DNA of 22,609 nt from CALWRM01 sp050309765 (lineage in GTDB: Bacteria > Bacillota > Clostridia > Christensenellales > UBA1750): assembly GCA_050309765.1 (NCBI GenBank), contig JBNRMU010000073.1, forward strand, positions 1 to 22,609, read 5' to 3'. The translations under genes and the position numbers were made by a program. Numbering within the stretch: the stretch's first letter is position 1; each line of letters starts with the position of its first letter. Below are positions 1 to 7,319 of the stretch, piece by piece. The notes beneath the pieces were generated by a model. That model had not been told where the DNA came from. It did not search any database and saw nothing but the letters and a program-made list of their open reading frames with translations.

Positions 1-229
1 TGCAAGAGAGAACGGGTCGCCGGCTGCAAGCCCGTTTCAGGGGTCGGGACGGATGAAGATGCGCCTTTGGAGCCGTTCGCAGAAAAGTCCCCTGCGTTAG
101 CAAAAGGACAGGGAAAGAATTTCGCGCTGCGTTTTCGCAGGCGGGATTGAAGCAGGAGTGGAACCACGGATACGGAGAAAAGCCGCCCGTCTCATGCAAA
201 CAAAAGGCATGAGGCGGGCTTGTTTTTTT
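1..229 (+). promoter_or_regulatory. T-box leader (tRNA-sensing), probably Cys-specific, 5' end missing
   Basis: T-box riboswitches bind uncharged tRNA and switch between an antiterminator and a terminator. The conserved T-box sequence, GGAGTGGAACCACGG, is at 155-169. The distal loop of stem I is recognisable as GGCTGCAAG (22-30), closed by AACGGG (11-16) pairing with CCCGTT (31-36). After the 3' strand of stem I comes GAAGATGCG, which puts a TGC (Cys) specifier at 60-62. That codon fits the downstream cysE-cysS genes but is my inference. The leader ends in the hairpin and T-run at 185-229. The promoter and the 5' strand of stem I lie before the window. Confidence 0.87.
185..229 (+). terminator. 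Intrinsic terminator of the T-box leader
   Basis: The 5' arm GCCCGTCTCATGC (185-197) pairs with GCATGAGGCGGGC (207-219), giving 13 bp with one G-U pair, and a T-rich run follows (220-229). It lies directly after the T-box sequence and before cysE, so it is the regulated terminator of the leader. Confidence 0.9.
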
Positions 230-277
230 GCCGTGCCCCTTTGCAGCACGCGTACCTTTGGAAAGGAAGGAAAGCAA

Positions 278-1030
278 ATGAAAGGGCAGGGCTATTTTGA
301 AAGACGCAGGCAGGACATACGCGCCGTGCTGGAGCGCGACCCGGCCGCGCGCTCGGCGCTGGAGGTGTGCCTGTGTTACCCCGGCTATAAGGCCGTGCGC
401 AGCCACAGGCTAGCCCACTGGCTGTGGAAGAAGCGCCTGAAGCTGCTGGCGCGCATGATCTCGCAGCGCTGTGCCAGACGCACAAACATCGAGATCCATC
501 CCGCCGCCGTGATCGGCGATGGGCTTTTCATCGACCACGGCCACGGCGTGGTCATCGGCGAAACGGCCGTGCTGGGCAAAAACGTCACCCTCTACCAGGA
601 GGTGACGCTCGGCGGCACGGGTAAGGACACGGGCAAGCGCCACCCCACCATAGGCGACAACGTGGTCGTGGGCGCGGGCGCAAAGATACTGGGCCCTTTC
701 ACCGTGGGCGATGGGGCCAAGGTAGGCGCAGGCGCCATCGTGCTCAAGGAGGTGCCGCCCGGCAGCACCGTGGTGGGCAACCCCGGCCGCGTGGTGCGCA
801 TGGGCGACCGCCGCGTGGAGCAGGGCCAGATCGACCTGGATCATATCCACCTGCCCGACCCCGTCAAGGAAAGGATCGACTGGGTCACCGGAAGGCTGGA
901 CCAGATGCAAAGCTGCATCGTGCGCATGCACGAGGGCAAGGACTGCGATACCTGCCAAAGCCGCGGCCTTGCCAACTGCCCGCTGACCCAGAATCCGGGC
1001 AGCGAGGACGACATCGAATGGTATCTGTAA
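278..1030 (+). CDS. cysE: Serine O-acetyltransferase
   Basis: Transfers acetyl from acetyl-CoA to L-serine to give O-acetylserine, the precursor for cysteine synthesis in the cytoplasm. The 250-aa protein has an N-terminal helical part (about 1-70) and a left-handed beta-helix of hexapeptide repeats (about 72-172). Family residues are seen: IHPAA (73-77), FIDHG with His87, GGTGKDTGKRHP (112-123) with His122, and GNPGRVV (168-173). The C-terminal tail is longer than in minimal CysE proteins and has a small Cys cluster (C223, C226, C234) of unknown role. The reading frame is open back to a GTG at 158, but that codon sits inside the T-box element. The ATG at 278 follows GGAAAGGAAGG and is the start. 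Forms an operon with cysS under the T-box. Confidence 0.95.
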   Translation: MKGQGYFERRRQDIRAVLERDPAARSALEVCLCYPGYKAVRSHRLAHWLWKKRLKLLARMISQRCARRTNIEIHPAAVIGDGLFIDHGHGVVIGETAVLGKNVTLYQEVTLGGTGKDTGKRHPTIGDNVVVGAGAKILGPFTVGDGAKVGAGAIVLKEVPPGSTVVGNPGRVVRMGDRRVEQGQIDLDHIHLPDPVKERIDWVTGRLDQMQSCIVRMHEGKDCDTCQSRGLANCPLTQNPGSEDDIEWYL

Positions 1031-1071
1031 TTTCAATATAAAAACGCAATCCATCGGGAGGGTATAAAAAG

Positions 1072-2490
1072 ATGAAGCTTTACAACAGTTTGACCAAGAC
1101 GCGCGACGACTTTATCACCCATGAGCCCGGCAAGGTGCGCATGTACACCTGCGGCCCCACGGTGTACCACTATGCCCACATCGGCAACCTGCGCAGCTAC
1201 ATCATGGAGGATGTGCTGCAAAAGGCGCTGGAATACGAGGGCTATGAGGTTTTGCGCTGCATGAACATCACGGACGTTGGCCACCTGTCCTCCGACGCCG
1301 ACACCGGCGAGGACAAGATGCTGCGCGGCGCCCGCCGCGAGCACAAGACGGTGATGGAGATCGCCAAGTTCTACACCGACGCCTTCTTTGCCGATTGCAA
1401 CAAGCTCAACATCCGCATCCCCGCCATGGTGGAGCCCGCCACCAACTGCATCCCCGAGTTCATTCAGATGATCCAGGGTCTGCTGGACAAGGGCTTTGCC
1501 TACGAGGCCGGCGGCAACATCTACTTCGACACCTCCAAGCTGAAAAAGTACTATGTCTTTTCCGAGCACGACGAGGAAGATTTGGAAACCGGCGTGCGCG
1601 AGGGCGTGGAGGAGGACGCAAATAAGCGCAACAAGGCCGACTTTGTGCTGTGGTTCACCAAGTCCAAGTTCGAGGATCAGGAGCTCAAGTGGGATTCGCC
1701 CTTCGGCGTGGGCTATCCCGGCTGGCACATCGAGTGCTCCTGCATCAGCTTAAAGCACCTGGGCGAATACCTCGACCTGCACTGCGGCGGCATCGACAAC
1801 GCCTTCCCCCACCACACCAATGAGATCGCCCAGTCCGAGTCGTATCTGGGCCATCCCTGGTGCCCGCAGTGGTTCCATGTGCACCATCTGAACACCACCT
1901 CCGGCAAGATGAGCAAGTCCTCCGGCGAGTTTTTGACCGTGTCCCTGCTGGAGGAAAAGGGCTACGATCCCCTGGCCTACCGCTTCTTCTGCCTGGGTTC
2001 GCACTACAGGCGCAACCTGGTCTTCTCCTACGAGAACCTGAAAAACGCCCAGGCCGCCTACGAAAAGCTGATTGCCCGCATCGCCGCCCTGAAGGAGGGC
2101 GGGCAGGCGGACCTGGAGGCCGCCAAGCCCCTGCAGCAGGCCTTTGCTGCCGCTCTGCAGAACGACCTCAACACCTCCCTTGCCGTGACCGTGGTGTACG
2201 ACGCCTTAAAGGCGGACATTTCCGACGCCACCAAGCTCTACCTGATGGGTGATTTTGACCGCGTTTTGTCCCTGAGCCTGCTGGAAAAGGCCGCCGAGCT
2301 CCGCAAAAAGGAGCAGGCGCAAAGCGCCGGCGAGCCCGCGGACGACGAGATGCAGGCCCTGCTCCAGCAGCGCGCCGCGGCTCGCAAGAGCAAAAACTGG
2401 GCCGAGGCCGACCGCATCCGCGACGAGGTGCGCGCGCGCGGCTACGAGATCGTGGATACCCCGCAGGGCGCGGTGCTGAAAAAGATTTAA
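1072..2490 (+). CDS. cysS: Cysteinyl-tRNA synthetase
   Basis: Charges tRNA-Cys with cysteine in the cytoplasm. The 472-aa length is normal for class I CysRS. The first zinc ligand is Cys27 in YTCGPTVY, the HIGH-type motif is HIGN (36-39), and the zinc-site stretch GWHIECS follows in the Rossmann domain. KMSKS is at 279-283, and a C-terminal helical domain follows. A GGGAGG sequence lies about 11 nt before the ATG. The gene begins 41 nt after cysE, with no terminator between them, so both are probably controlled by the same T-box. Joint control matches demand (charging) with supply (cysteine synthesis). Confidence 0.97.
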   Translation: MKLYNSLTKTRDDFITHEPGKVRMYTCGPTVYHYAHIGNLRSYIMEDVLQKALEYEGYEVLRCMNITDVGHLSSDADTGEDKMLRGARREHKTVMEIAKFYTDAFFADCNKLNIRIPAMVEPATNCIPEFIQMIQGLLDKGFAYEAGGNIYFDTSKLKKYYVFSEHDEEDLETGVREGVEEDANKRNKADFVLWFTKSKFEDQELKWDSPFGVGYPGWHIECSCISLKHLGEYLDLHCGGIDNAFPHHTNEIAQSESYLGHPWCPQWFHVHHLNTTSGKMSKSSGEFLTVSLLEEKGYDPLAYRFFCLGSHYRRNLVFSYENLKNAQAAYEKLIARIAALKEGGQADLEAAKPLQQAFAAALQNDLNTSLAVTVVYDALKADISDATKLYLMGDFDRVLSLSLLEKAAELRKKEQAQSAGEPADDEMQALLQQRAAARKSKNWAEADRIRDEVRARGYEIVDTPQGAVLKKI

Positions 2491-2510
2491 GGGTTTTAGC
2501 GGAGAGCAAA

Positions 2511-2918
2511 ATGGGAACCTTCAATAGCTTTGAGGAGGCGCTCGCCTTCTCGAAAAAAGACCGCTTCGCCGCCCAAAACGGCATGCAGCTGGAAGCATTT
2601 TCCGACGGATGCTGCACCTGCGGCATGGACATCCGTCCCGATCACCAAAACGCCTTTGGCGGCGTGATGGGCGGCGCGGTGTTCTCCCTGGCTGAGTTCG
2701 CCTTCGGCGTGTGCGCGAACAACGACCACCTCCCCAGCGTAGCACTGGAGATGCACATCCATTTTTTGAGCGCATCCAAGGGCTCACGTCTCACCGCCCG
2801 CGCCGTGCGCGTCAAGAGCGGCCGCAGCACCTGCGTGTACGAGGTGCGCGTCACCGATAATTTGGGCAAGGACATCGCCCTGGTCACCGCCACGGGCTTT
2901 AAGCTTTCGCAAGAATAA
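2511..2918 (+). CDS. PaaI-type hotdog-fold thioesterase
   Basis: Predicted acyl-CoA or aryl-CoA thioesterase of the PaaI/YbgC-like hotdog family. The 135-aa length fits one hotdog domain. The core segment DHQNAFGGVMGGAVFSLAE, about residues 44-62, is the family's active-site helix region, and the later strands (VALEMHIHFLS and the TARAVRVKSGRS segment) match the rest of the fold. It starts 20 nt after cysS with GGAG before the ATG, and is probably cotranscribed with cysE-cysS. No link to cysteine metabolism can be read from the sequence, and the substrate is unknown. A terminator follows directly. Confidence 0.85.
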   Translation: MGTFNSFEEALAFSKKDRFAAQNGMQLEAFSDGCCTCGMDIRPDHQNAFGGVMGGAVFSLAEFAFGVCANNDHLPSVALEMHIHFLSASKGSRLTARAVRVKSGRSTCVYEVRVTDNLGKDIALVTATGFKLSQE

Positions 2919-2938
2919 AACCTGCGGCAAAGTATAGG

Positions 2939-2980
2939 GGCCGAAAGGAAGGCAGCGCCTTCCTTTCGGCCTTTTGCTTT
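2939..2980 (+). terminator. Strong intrinsic terminator after the cysE-cysS-thioesterase operon
   Basis: Perfect 15-bp stem: GGCCGAAAGGAAGGC (2939-2953) pairs with its complement at 2957-2971 across a 3-nt loop, followed by TTTTGCTTT. It separates the cysE operon from the spoVA operon. Confidence 0.93.
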
Positions 2981-3005
2981 GCCCGCATAAAAACGCGGCC
3001 GGCAG

Positions 3006-3035
3006 GCATAAGCGCCCCTGCAGCCCGGCATACTA
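3006..3035 (+). promoter_or_regulatory. Sigma-G-type promoter of the spoVA operon
   Basis: GCATA (3006-3010) and CATACTA (3029-3035) are 18 nt apart, which matches the forespore sigma-G pattern (GMATA, 17-18 nt, CATAMTA). It lies 34 nt before the first start codon of the operon. In Bacillus subtilis spoVA is a known sigma-G regulon member, so sequence and family knowledge agree. Confidence 0.8.
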
Positions 3036-3069
3036 ACAGCAGCATATGGGTTCGGAAGGAGAAGAAGCT

Positions 3070-3270
3070 ATGTGGAAAAAACGGATCGGCCGGCTGTCCC
3101 CGGCGGCGCTGCTGCTTTTGACGCTAAGCGTGGCGCTGCTCCTTTTGGGCAGCCTGTATCTGTTCCTCTGGCACGGCGCGGCCAAGGATGACTTCAACGA
3201 CGCCGTGTTCGTAAGCACAAAGGCACGCCAGGCTGTCCTTTGCATCAAGGAAGGGAGAGAAATGCGATGA
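3070..3270 (+). CDS. Small membrane protein heading the spoVA operon, function unknown
   Basis: The 66-aa protein has a basic N-terminus (MWKKRIGR), one long hydrophobic segment (about residues 11-34) and a short polar tail, so it should be a single-pass membrane protein. I do not recognise a family; it is too short to be SpoVAA or SpoVAB. The open frame extends to an ATG at 3046, but GGAAGGAG just before the ATG at 3070 favours the later start. Its stop overlaps the spoVAC start (ATGA at 3267-3270), which indicates translational coupling. The sigma-G-type promoter precedes it, so forespore expression with the dipicolinate channel is likely. Confidence 0.7.
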   Translation: MWKKRIGRLSPAALLLLTLSVALLLLGSLYLFLWHGAAKDDFNDAVFVSTKARQAVLCIKEGREMR

Positions 3271-3734
3271 GCCAGCAGAACAGAAAAAAGATCATGGCCT
3301 ATGAGGAAATGGTGAAGCGCCAAACGCCCAGGAGCGAAAAGCCGCTGAGCCTGCTTCGGGCCTTTCTCGTGGGCGGGCTCATCTGCGCGATCGGCCAGGC
3401 GTTTCGGGATATTGCCGTATACGCCCTGGAGCTGGACTTTGAAAAGGCAGGAGTGTTCACGGCCTTTTGCCTGATTTTTTTGGCGGCGCTGCTCACCGGC
3501 CTTGGCGTGTACGATAAAATCGGCAAGTTCGCGGGCGCCGGTTCCATTGTGCCCATCACGGGCTTTGCCAATTCCATCGTTTCGCCGGCCATGGAGTTCA
3601 AACGCGAGGGCTTTGTCATGGGCGTGGGCGCGAAGATGTTCGTCGTGGCCGGTCCCGTGCTGGTGTACGGCATCAGCGCCTCGGTGTTGGCGGGCCTGAT
3701 CTACTATCTCATCGGATGTTTCAAAGGGGTATGA
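3267..3734 (+). CDS. spoVAC: Stage V sporulation protein AC
   Basis: Membrane component of the SpoVA channel that moves Ca-dipicolinate into the developing spore and releases it at germination. The 155-aa protein has a basic cytoplasmic N-terminus and about four hydrophobic segments (around 30-46, 62-80, 87-105 and 125-148). The family signature GVYDKIGKFAGAGSIVPITG (80-99) is present, followed by FANSIVSPAMEFKREG. The frame opens at 3240, but ATG 3267 has GGAGAG upstream and overlaps the preceding stop. The 3' end overlaps or touches the start of spoVAD. Confidence 0.95.
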   Translation: MSQQNRKKIMAYEEMVKRQTPRSEKPLSLLRAFLVGGLICAIGQAFRDIAVYALELDFEKAGVFTAFCLIFLAALLTGLGVYDKIGKFAGAGSIVPITGFANSIVSPAMEFKREGFVMGVGAKMFVVAGPVLVYGISASVLAGLIYYLIGCFKGV

Positions 3735-3736
3735 GC

Positions 3737-4759
3737 ATGGAACAGAAAAAAAGGGGCCGGCAGAGTTACATGCTGCCGAGCAAGCCTCGGGTGCGCGCCT
3801 TTGCCTCCACCGTGGGCAAAAAGGAGGGCGAGGGCCCGCTCAAGGAAAGCTTTGACAGGATCATCTCCGGCGACGATACCTTGGGCGAAAAGTCCTGGGA
3901 AAAGGCGGAGGTGCGCATGCTGCTGGACACGGTGGAGCTGTGCCTGAAAAAGGCGCAGATGCGCAGCGGCAGCGTGGACGTGTTCCTGGGCGGCGACCTG
4001 CTCAACCAGATCGTGTCCGCCGGCTACGCCGCGCGCGAGCTGACGATCCCGTTCCTGGGGCTGTACGGCGCCTGCTCCACCATGTCGGAATCGTTGGCCG
4101 TGGCGGCGCTGCTGCTGGACGGCGGCTTTGCCAAGACGGCGCTGTGCGCCACCTGCAGCCATTTTTCCACGGCAGAGCGGCAATACCGCACGCCGCTGGA
4201 ATTGGGCAACCAGCGTCCGCCCAGCTCCCAGTGGACGGTGACGGGTGCGGGCGCGACCCTTTTGACCGTGGAACAAAACTATCCCATCGCCGTGGAGGCC
4301 GTGACCCTTGGCAAGGTGATCGACCTTGACCAGACGGACGAGAACAACATGGGCGCGGCCATGGCTCCGGCGGCGGCCGATACCTTAAAGACCCACCTGC
4401 GCGAACTGGACCGCGGCGCGGATTATTACGACCTGATCGTCACCGGCGATTTGGGCCGGGTGGGCCACGGACTGATGCTGGAGCTGTGCGCGCGCGACGG
4501 CCTTGACCTTTCCGACCGCTATCTGGACTGCGGCTGCGAGATCTTTGCGCCGGAGCAGAAGCTGTTCTCCGGCGGCAGCGGCTGCGGCTGCTCCGCGGTG
4601 ACGCTCAACGGATATCTGCTTTCCCGGATGCTGCAGGGCGAGGTGCGCCGCCTGCTGTTCATGGCCACGGGTGCGCTGCTTTCGCCCACCACGACCCTGC
4701 AGGGCGAATCTATCCCCGGCATCGCCCACGCCGTATCGTTGGAGGTGGTCGGATGCTGA
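3737..4759 (+). CDS. spoVAD: Stage V sporulation protein AD
   Basis: Soluble SpoVA subunit with a thiolase-like fold that binds dipicolinic acid for uptake into the forespore. The 340-aa length matches the family. Seen in the sequence: DVFLGGDLLNQI (81-92), the thiolase-like stretch GLYGACSTMSE with Cys113, CSHFSTAERQYR, and a late GSGCGCSA stretch. Two close ATGs exist. The one at 3731 overlaps the spoVAC stop, but AAAGGGG (3723-3729) is 7 nt from the ATG at 3737 and only 1 nt from 3731, so I chose 3737. Its stop overlaps the spoVAE start. Confidence 0.95.
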   Translation: MEQKKRGRQSYMLPSKPRVRAFASTVGKKEGEGPLKESFDRIISGDDTLGEKSWEKAEVRMLLDTVELCLKKAQMRSGSVDVFLGGDLLNQIVSAGYAARELTIPFLGLYGACSTMSESLAVAALLLDGGFAKTALCATCSHFSTAERQYRTPLELGNQRPPSSQWTVTGAGATLLTVEQNYPIAVEAVTLGKVIDLDQTDENNMGAAMAPAAADTLKTHLRELDRGADYYDLIVTGDLGRVGHGLMLELCARDGLDLSDRYLDCGCEIFAPEQKLFSGGSGCGCSAVTLNGYLLSRMLQGEVRRLLFMATGALLSPTTTLQGESIPGIAHAVSLEVVGC

Positions 4760-5115
4760 TGATGTATGTCAAGGCCTTTGTCTTCGGCGGGCTCATCTGC
4801 GCCGTCGGCCAACTGCTGCTTCTGTATACCAGGCTCACCTCGGCGCGCATCCTGGTGTTTTTCGTGACGCTGGGCGTGGTGCTCACGGCCCTTGGCTGGT
4901 ACGAGCCCTTCGTCACCTTTGCCGGCGCGGGCGCCACCACGCCGCTGACGGGCTTTGGCTACCTGCTGGGCAAGGGCGCCATCGAGGCTGTGAAAAAGGA
5001 CGGCCTGCTCGGCGCGCTGTACGGCGGCACGGCGGCGGCCGCGGGCGGCATCGCCGCGGCGATCGTGCTGGGATACCTGGCCTCGGTATTGTTTACGCCA
5101 AAGACCAAGGAATAA
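4753..5115 (+). CDS. spoVAE: Stage V sporulation protein AE (SpoVAEb type)
   Basis: Membrane component of the SpoVA dipicolinate channel. The 120-aa protein has about four hydrophobic segments and shares the SpoVAC-like repeat pattern, with WYEPFVTFAGAGATTPLTG at about 49-67. It overlaps the end of spoVAD (ATGCTGA), with GGAGGTGG just upstream. ATGs at 4759 and 4762 are alternative starts that would remove two or three residues. The gene is the last in the operon; spoVAC-AD-AE is the conserved core set, and spoVAA, AB and AF are absent here. Confidence 0.93.
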   Translation: MLMMYVKAFVFGGLICAVGQLLLLYTRLTSARILVFFVTLGVVLTALGWYEPFVTFAGAGATTPLTGFGYLLGKGAIEAVKKDGLLGALYGGTAAAAGGIAAAIVLGYLASVLFTPKTKE

Positions 5116-5121
5116 AAAAGA

Positions 5122-5151
5122 AGCGGGAGACACAACTCTCGCTCCTTTTTT
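5122..5151 (+). terminator. Intrinsic terminator after spoVAE, probably bidirectional
   Basis: AGCGGGAG (5122-5129) pairs with CTCTCGCT (5136-5143), 8 bp with one G-U, followed by CCTTTTTT. An A-run before the stem (5114-5120) gives the minus strand a T-run too, so it may also stop transcripts of the convergent phosphodiesterase gene. Confidence 0.8.
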
Positions 5152-5207
5152 GCAGGGCATGAAGAAAACCAAAGGCTTGTTGGTTTGGATAAAAGGCGCA
5201 AGCGCCT

Positions 5208-5750
5208 TTAGATCGCGTAGGTTTTTAAGATACGCCCATCCAGGGAGTGAATGGAAAAAAGCCCGTCCTGATAGAGCATATAGCTTTGGGCCTGGCCCTC
5301 CTTGGGCAGGGCGATGGAGCCGGGGTTGATGGTGGTGTACACATCGTTTTCCCACACGCCGTGCACATGGGTGTGGCCGTGGATGAGCAGATCGCCCTTG
5401 TGCAGCTTTGGCGGCGTCTGGTCGTTGTAGATGTGGCCATGGGTCACAAAGCACAGACGCTCCGGCAAAAACAGCAGCAGGGATTCGGTCAGTATGGGAA
5501 AATCCAGCACGGCCTGGTCGATGTCCGCGTCGCAGTTGCCACGCACGCAGAGTATCTCCTGCGCCAGGGGATTCAACAGGGCACAGACCTGCTTGGGCGA
5601 GTATTCGCGGGGCAGGTCGTTGCGCGGGCCGTGGTATAGGATATCGCCCAGCAGGATCAGCTTGTCCGGCTTTTCCCTTTCATGCAGGCGAACAAGCTCC
5701 CTGGCGGCGTAGGCAGAACCGTGGATATCGGAAGCAAACATGAGTTTCAT
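5208..5750 (-). CDS. yfcE: YfcE/MJ0936-type metallophosphoesterase
   Basis: Predicted cytoplasmic phosphodiesterase of the small calcineurin-like family. The 180-aa length matches YfcE and YsnB. All metal-binding motifs are visible: DIHG (Asp8, His10), GDIL (35-38), GNCD (Asn72), HGH (104-106) and GHTH (125-128), then NPGS. The natural substrate is not known for this family; YfcE hydrolyses artificial phosphodiesters. The open frame reaches back to 5894, but GGGAGG about 11 nt before the ATG at 5750 and the conserved MKLMFASDIHG start decide the shorter form. A weak hairpin (AAGGCG and CGCCTT, about 5193-5208) lies just downstream on this strand. Confidence 0.92.
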   Translation of the reverse strand: MKLMFASDIHGSAYAARELVRLHEREKPDKLILLGDILYHGPRNDLPREYSPKQVCALLNPLAQEILCVRGNCDADIDQAVLDFPILTESLLLFLPERLCFVTHGHIYNDQTPPKLHKGDLLIHGHTHVHGVWENDVYTTINPGSIALPKEGQAQSYMLYQDGLFSIHSLDGRILKTYAI

Positions 5751-5938
5751 GGAACGTACATCCTCCCTTAATGCATCGGTTTGTATAGGGGAAGCATACC
5801 ACAACAACCCCCCAAATGCCAGTGGGGATGTATGGAAGAAGCGGCAGCAACTGGTGCCCGGCTGCCGCGGTTCCCCCTTGTGCCCGCGCGGCACGGATGG
5901 TACTACGGTGGTATCATCCTGCCGGGAGGGCTGTTGTT
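5751..5938. other. Intergenic region between yfcE and the TM2 gene start
   Basis: No convincing gene. The overlapping plus-strand frames here have no domain and merely run into the TM2 fragment. Two GC-rich hairpins are seen: GCGGCAGC with GCTGCCGC at about 5841-5869, and GATGGTAC with GTATCATC (one G-U pair) at about 5897-5919. Neither is followed by a T-run. I could not place clear promoters for the two divergent genes. Confidence 0.5.
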
Positions 5939-6016
5939 ATGCCGAACTATGTTACCATCACCTCGGACAAGAGCAAGACCGTCGCCCTGCTTTTGTGCCT
6001 GTTCTTTGGCCTTTTG
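5939..6016 (+). pseudogene. 5' fragment of a TM2-domain membrane protein gene, interrupted
   Basis: ATG 5939 has GGGAGG 9 nt upstream. It encodes MPNYVTITSDKSKTVALLLC followed by LFFGLL, which is the start of a TM2 domain (KSKTVALLLCxFFG...). At residue 26, where the family continues with the GxHRFYxGK turn, the sequence changes to an unrelated AT-rich stretch. The frame then stays open by chance to 6109 without similarity. The missing part of the domain resumes at 7629, so I read this as one gene split by an insertion. The exact junction is accurate to a few bases only. Confidence 0.75.
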
Positions 6017-6042
6017 TCAAGACTTTTTCAGTGCAAAATTGC

Positions 6043-6055
6043 GGAATCACGTTTT
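6043..6055 (+). repeat. 13-bp inverted repeat, left copy
   Basis: GGAATCACGTTTT. The same 13 bases occur in inverted orientation at 7567-7579. The left copy lies 26 nt inside the inferred left border of the insert. Confidence 0.6.
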
Positions 6056-6067
6056 AGAGCAGTTTTG

Positions 6068-6083
6068 ATGTTTGCGCAAACAT
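6068..6083. repeat. Perfect 16-bp palindrome
   Basis: ATGTTTGCGCAAACAT, just inside the left end of the insertion and next to the S66 gene terminator. It could be a protein-binding site or part of an element end; the sequence does not decide. Confidence 0.5.
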
Positions 6084-6085
6084 GC

Positions 6086-6107
6086 AAAAAGCCCCGTGAA
6101 GGGGCTT
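6086..6107 (-). terminator. Intrinsic terminator of the S66 peptidase gene
   Basis: On the minus strand AAGCCCC and GGGGCTT form a 7-bp stem with a 5-nt loop, followed at once by a run of five Ts. It lies 37 nt after the peptidase stop codon. Confidence 0.85.
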
Positions 6108-6143
6108 AGCTTAAGGTTTTTCTTTGTCGGTTTAATTCAAGAT

Positions 6144-7232
6144 TTAATTACTTACTCCCGGTTCGAGGATTTCTATTCTCGGAGCATCACAGTCTATCTC
6201 CATCAACGCCCCGGTAGGAAGTATAGTCATAGGAGTCCTGTGAATGTAATCTACATTTTCCAATATGACCAAATCCGGTCTGTGTACTTCCTTACATATA
6301 ACCTTTATGATTGTTTCCTCATTGTCATCATCCAAAGGGCCTGTAATCACAGCTTTTGCCTTATCAAATGCTCCGGCCGCAGCAAATGCACGAAGTTCAT
6401 GTAATCCAGCTAGTTTACTGCCGTAAACACTTCCGTGCTCCAACGCGATAATGGAGTCTTCCCAAATATCGGGACCCGGAAAATACTTCGTCCCCATGAT
6501 CTGCCAAAGTGGGCCTCCGCAGACCGCGATAACATGGCCTCTGACTTTTCCGGATCCCTGCAATACCTTGTAGCCGGTTCCGGGTTCCCAGGGGATCATA
6601 TCTTTCGGGTCTTCAATCTCATCATTATCCAAAAAGCGTTCATATTGCACCTCTTCCTGTCCCTCTTTGATTGTGTATGTGGTATTCCAATCAATAGGTG
6701 TGGTTCTTTCCGCCGGTTTGATCTCGCCTATTACCTCATCAGAAAACAATGTCCGTCTGATCGCTTCTTCCGTATATTCATCAAGTTTTCCCGGCTGTGC
6801 GATCGGGGTCAGAACAGAGGGACCGTAATAAGCACGGACGCCTGCATATGCAAAAACAGCCATCCAGGTGGCGATATCAGAAAACCCCATAAAAACCTTA
6901 GGATGATCATGAATGACCTGCGAATCGATGTACGGAAGAACACGATAGGAATCATCTCCACCCAAATTGCAGATAATACCTTTGATGGAATCATTTTTCA
7001 AAGCCCACATTAGATCCTCGGCTCTTTTCTCGGGATGCTCATAAAGGTACTCACTTCCACGAAGCGCATTAGGAGTTTCAATCACTTTTACATGAAAGAT
7101 TCTTTCAAATCTTCTTTTACCCAGCAGATACCTCGGGAGCATATCTATATCTCCGGCACGACCACTTGAAATCGAAAGAAATGCTATAGTATCGCCCTCG
7201 TTCAATTTTGATGGAATGATCAGTTTTTTCAT
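6144..7232 (-). CDS. S66 family serine peptidase (LD-carboxypeptidase / MccF-like)
   Basis: The S66 family includes LD-carboxypeptidases that trim murein tetrapeptides and MccF enzymes that inactivate microcin C-type peptide-nucleotides. The 362-aa protein shows the Ser-Glu-His layout: nucleophile Ser118 in GFSD (116-119), Glu265 in IALEHG, and His331 in YIHRTPMTILPTG. The CNLGGDDS stretch (88-95) is typical of the N-terminal domain. There is no signal peptide, so it is probably cytoplasmic, as in MccF and recycling LdcA. Length and the long middle region look closer to the MccF-like branch, but the substrate cannot be fixed. GGAGG is 7 nt before the ATG. Codon use is AT-richer than in the neighbours, which suggests acquisition. 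It has its own promoter and terminator inside an insertion. Confidence 0.9.
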   Translation of the reverse strand: MKKLIIPSKLNEGDTIAFLSISSGRAGDIDMLPRYLLGKRRFERIFHVKVIETPNALRGSEYLYEHPEKRAEDLMWALKNDSIKGIICNLGGDDSYRVLPYIDSQVIHDHPKVFMGFSDIATWMAVFAYAGVRAYYGPSVLTPIAQPGKLDEYTEEAIRRTLFSDEVIGEIKPAERTTPIDWNTTYTIKEGQEEVQYERFLDNDEIEDPKDMIPWEPGTGYKVLQGSGKVRGHVIAVCGGPLWQIMGTKYFPGPDIWEDSIIALEHGSVYGSKLAGLHELRAFAAAGAFDKAKAVITGPLDDDNEETIIKVICKEVHRPDLVILENVDYIHRTPMTILPTGALMEIDCDAPRIEILEPGVSN

Positions 7233-7319
7233 TACGCTTCCTCCGTTAATTCCGATCTGACTTAGTCAATTATCCTGCTGATTATCTCGACTAATGGCCT
7301 TCCTCAGCCATGTACCAAT

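Noticed and set aside
158..277. Upstream extension of cysE from a GTG
   Set aside because: The GTG lies inside the T-box sequence and the extension runs through the leader terminator; ATG 278 has a good ribosome binding site.
5740..6109. Three overlapping plus-strand frames as separate small genes
   Set aside because: Only the part from 5939 in one frame shows a family pattern (TM2); the rest has no ribosome binding site or domain.
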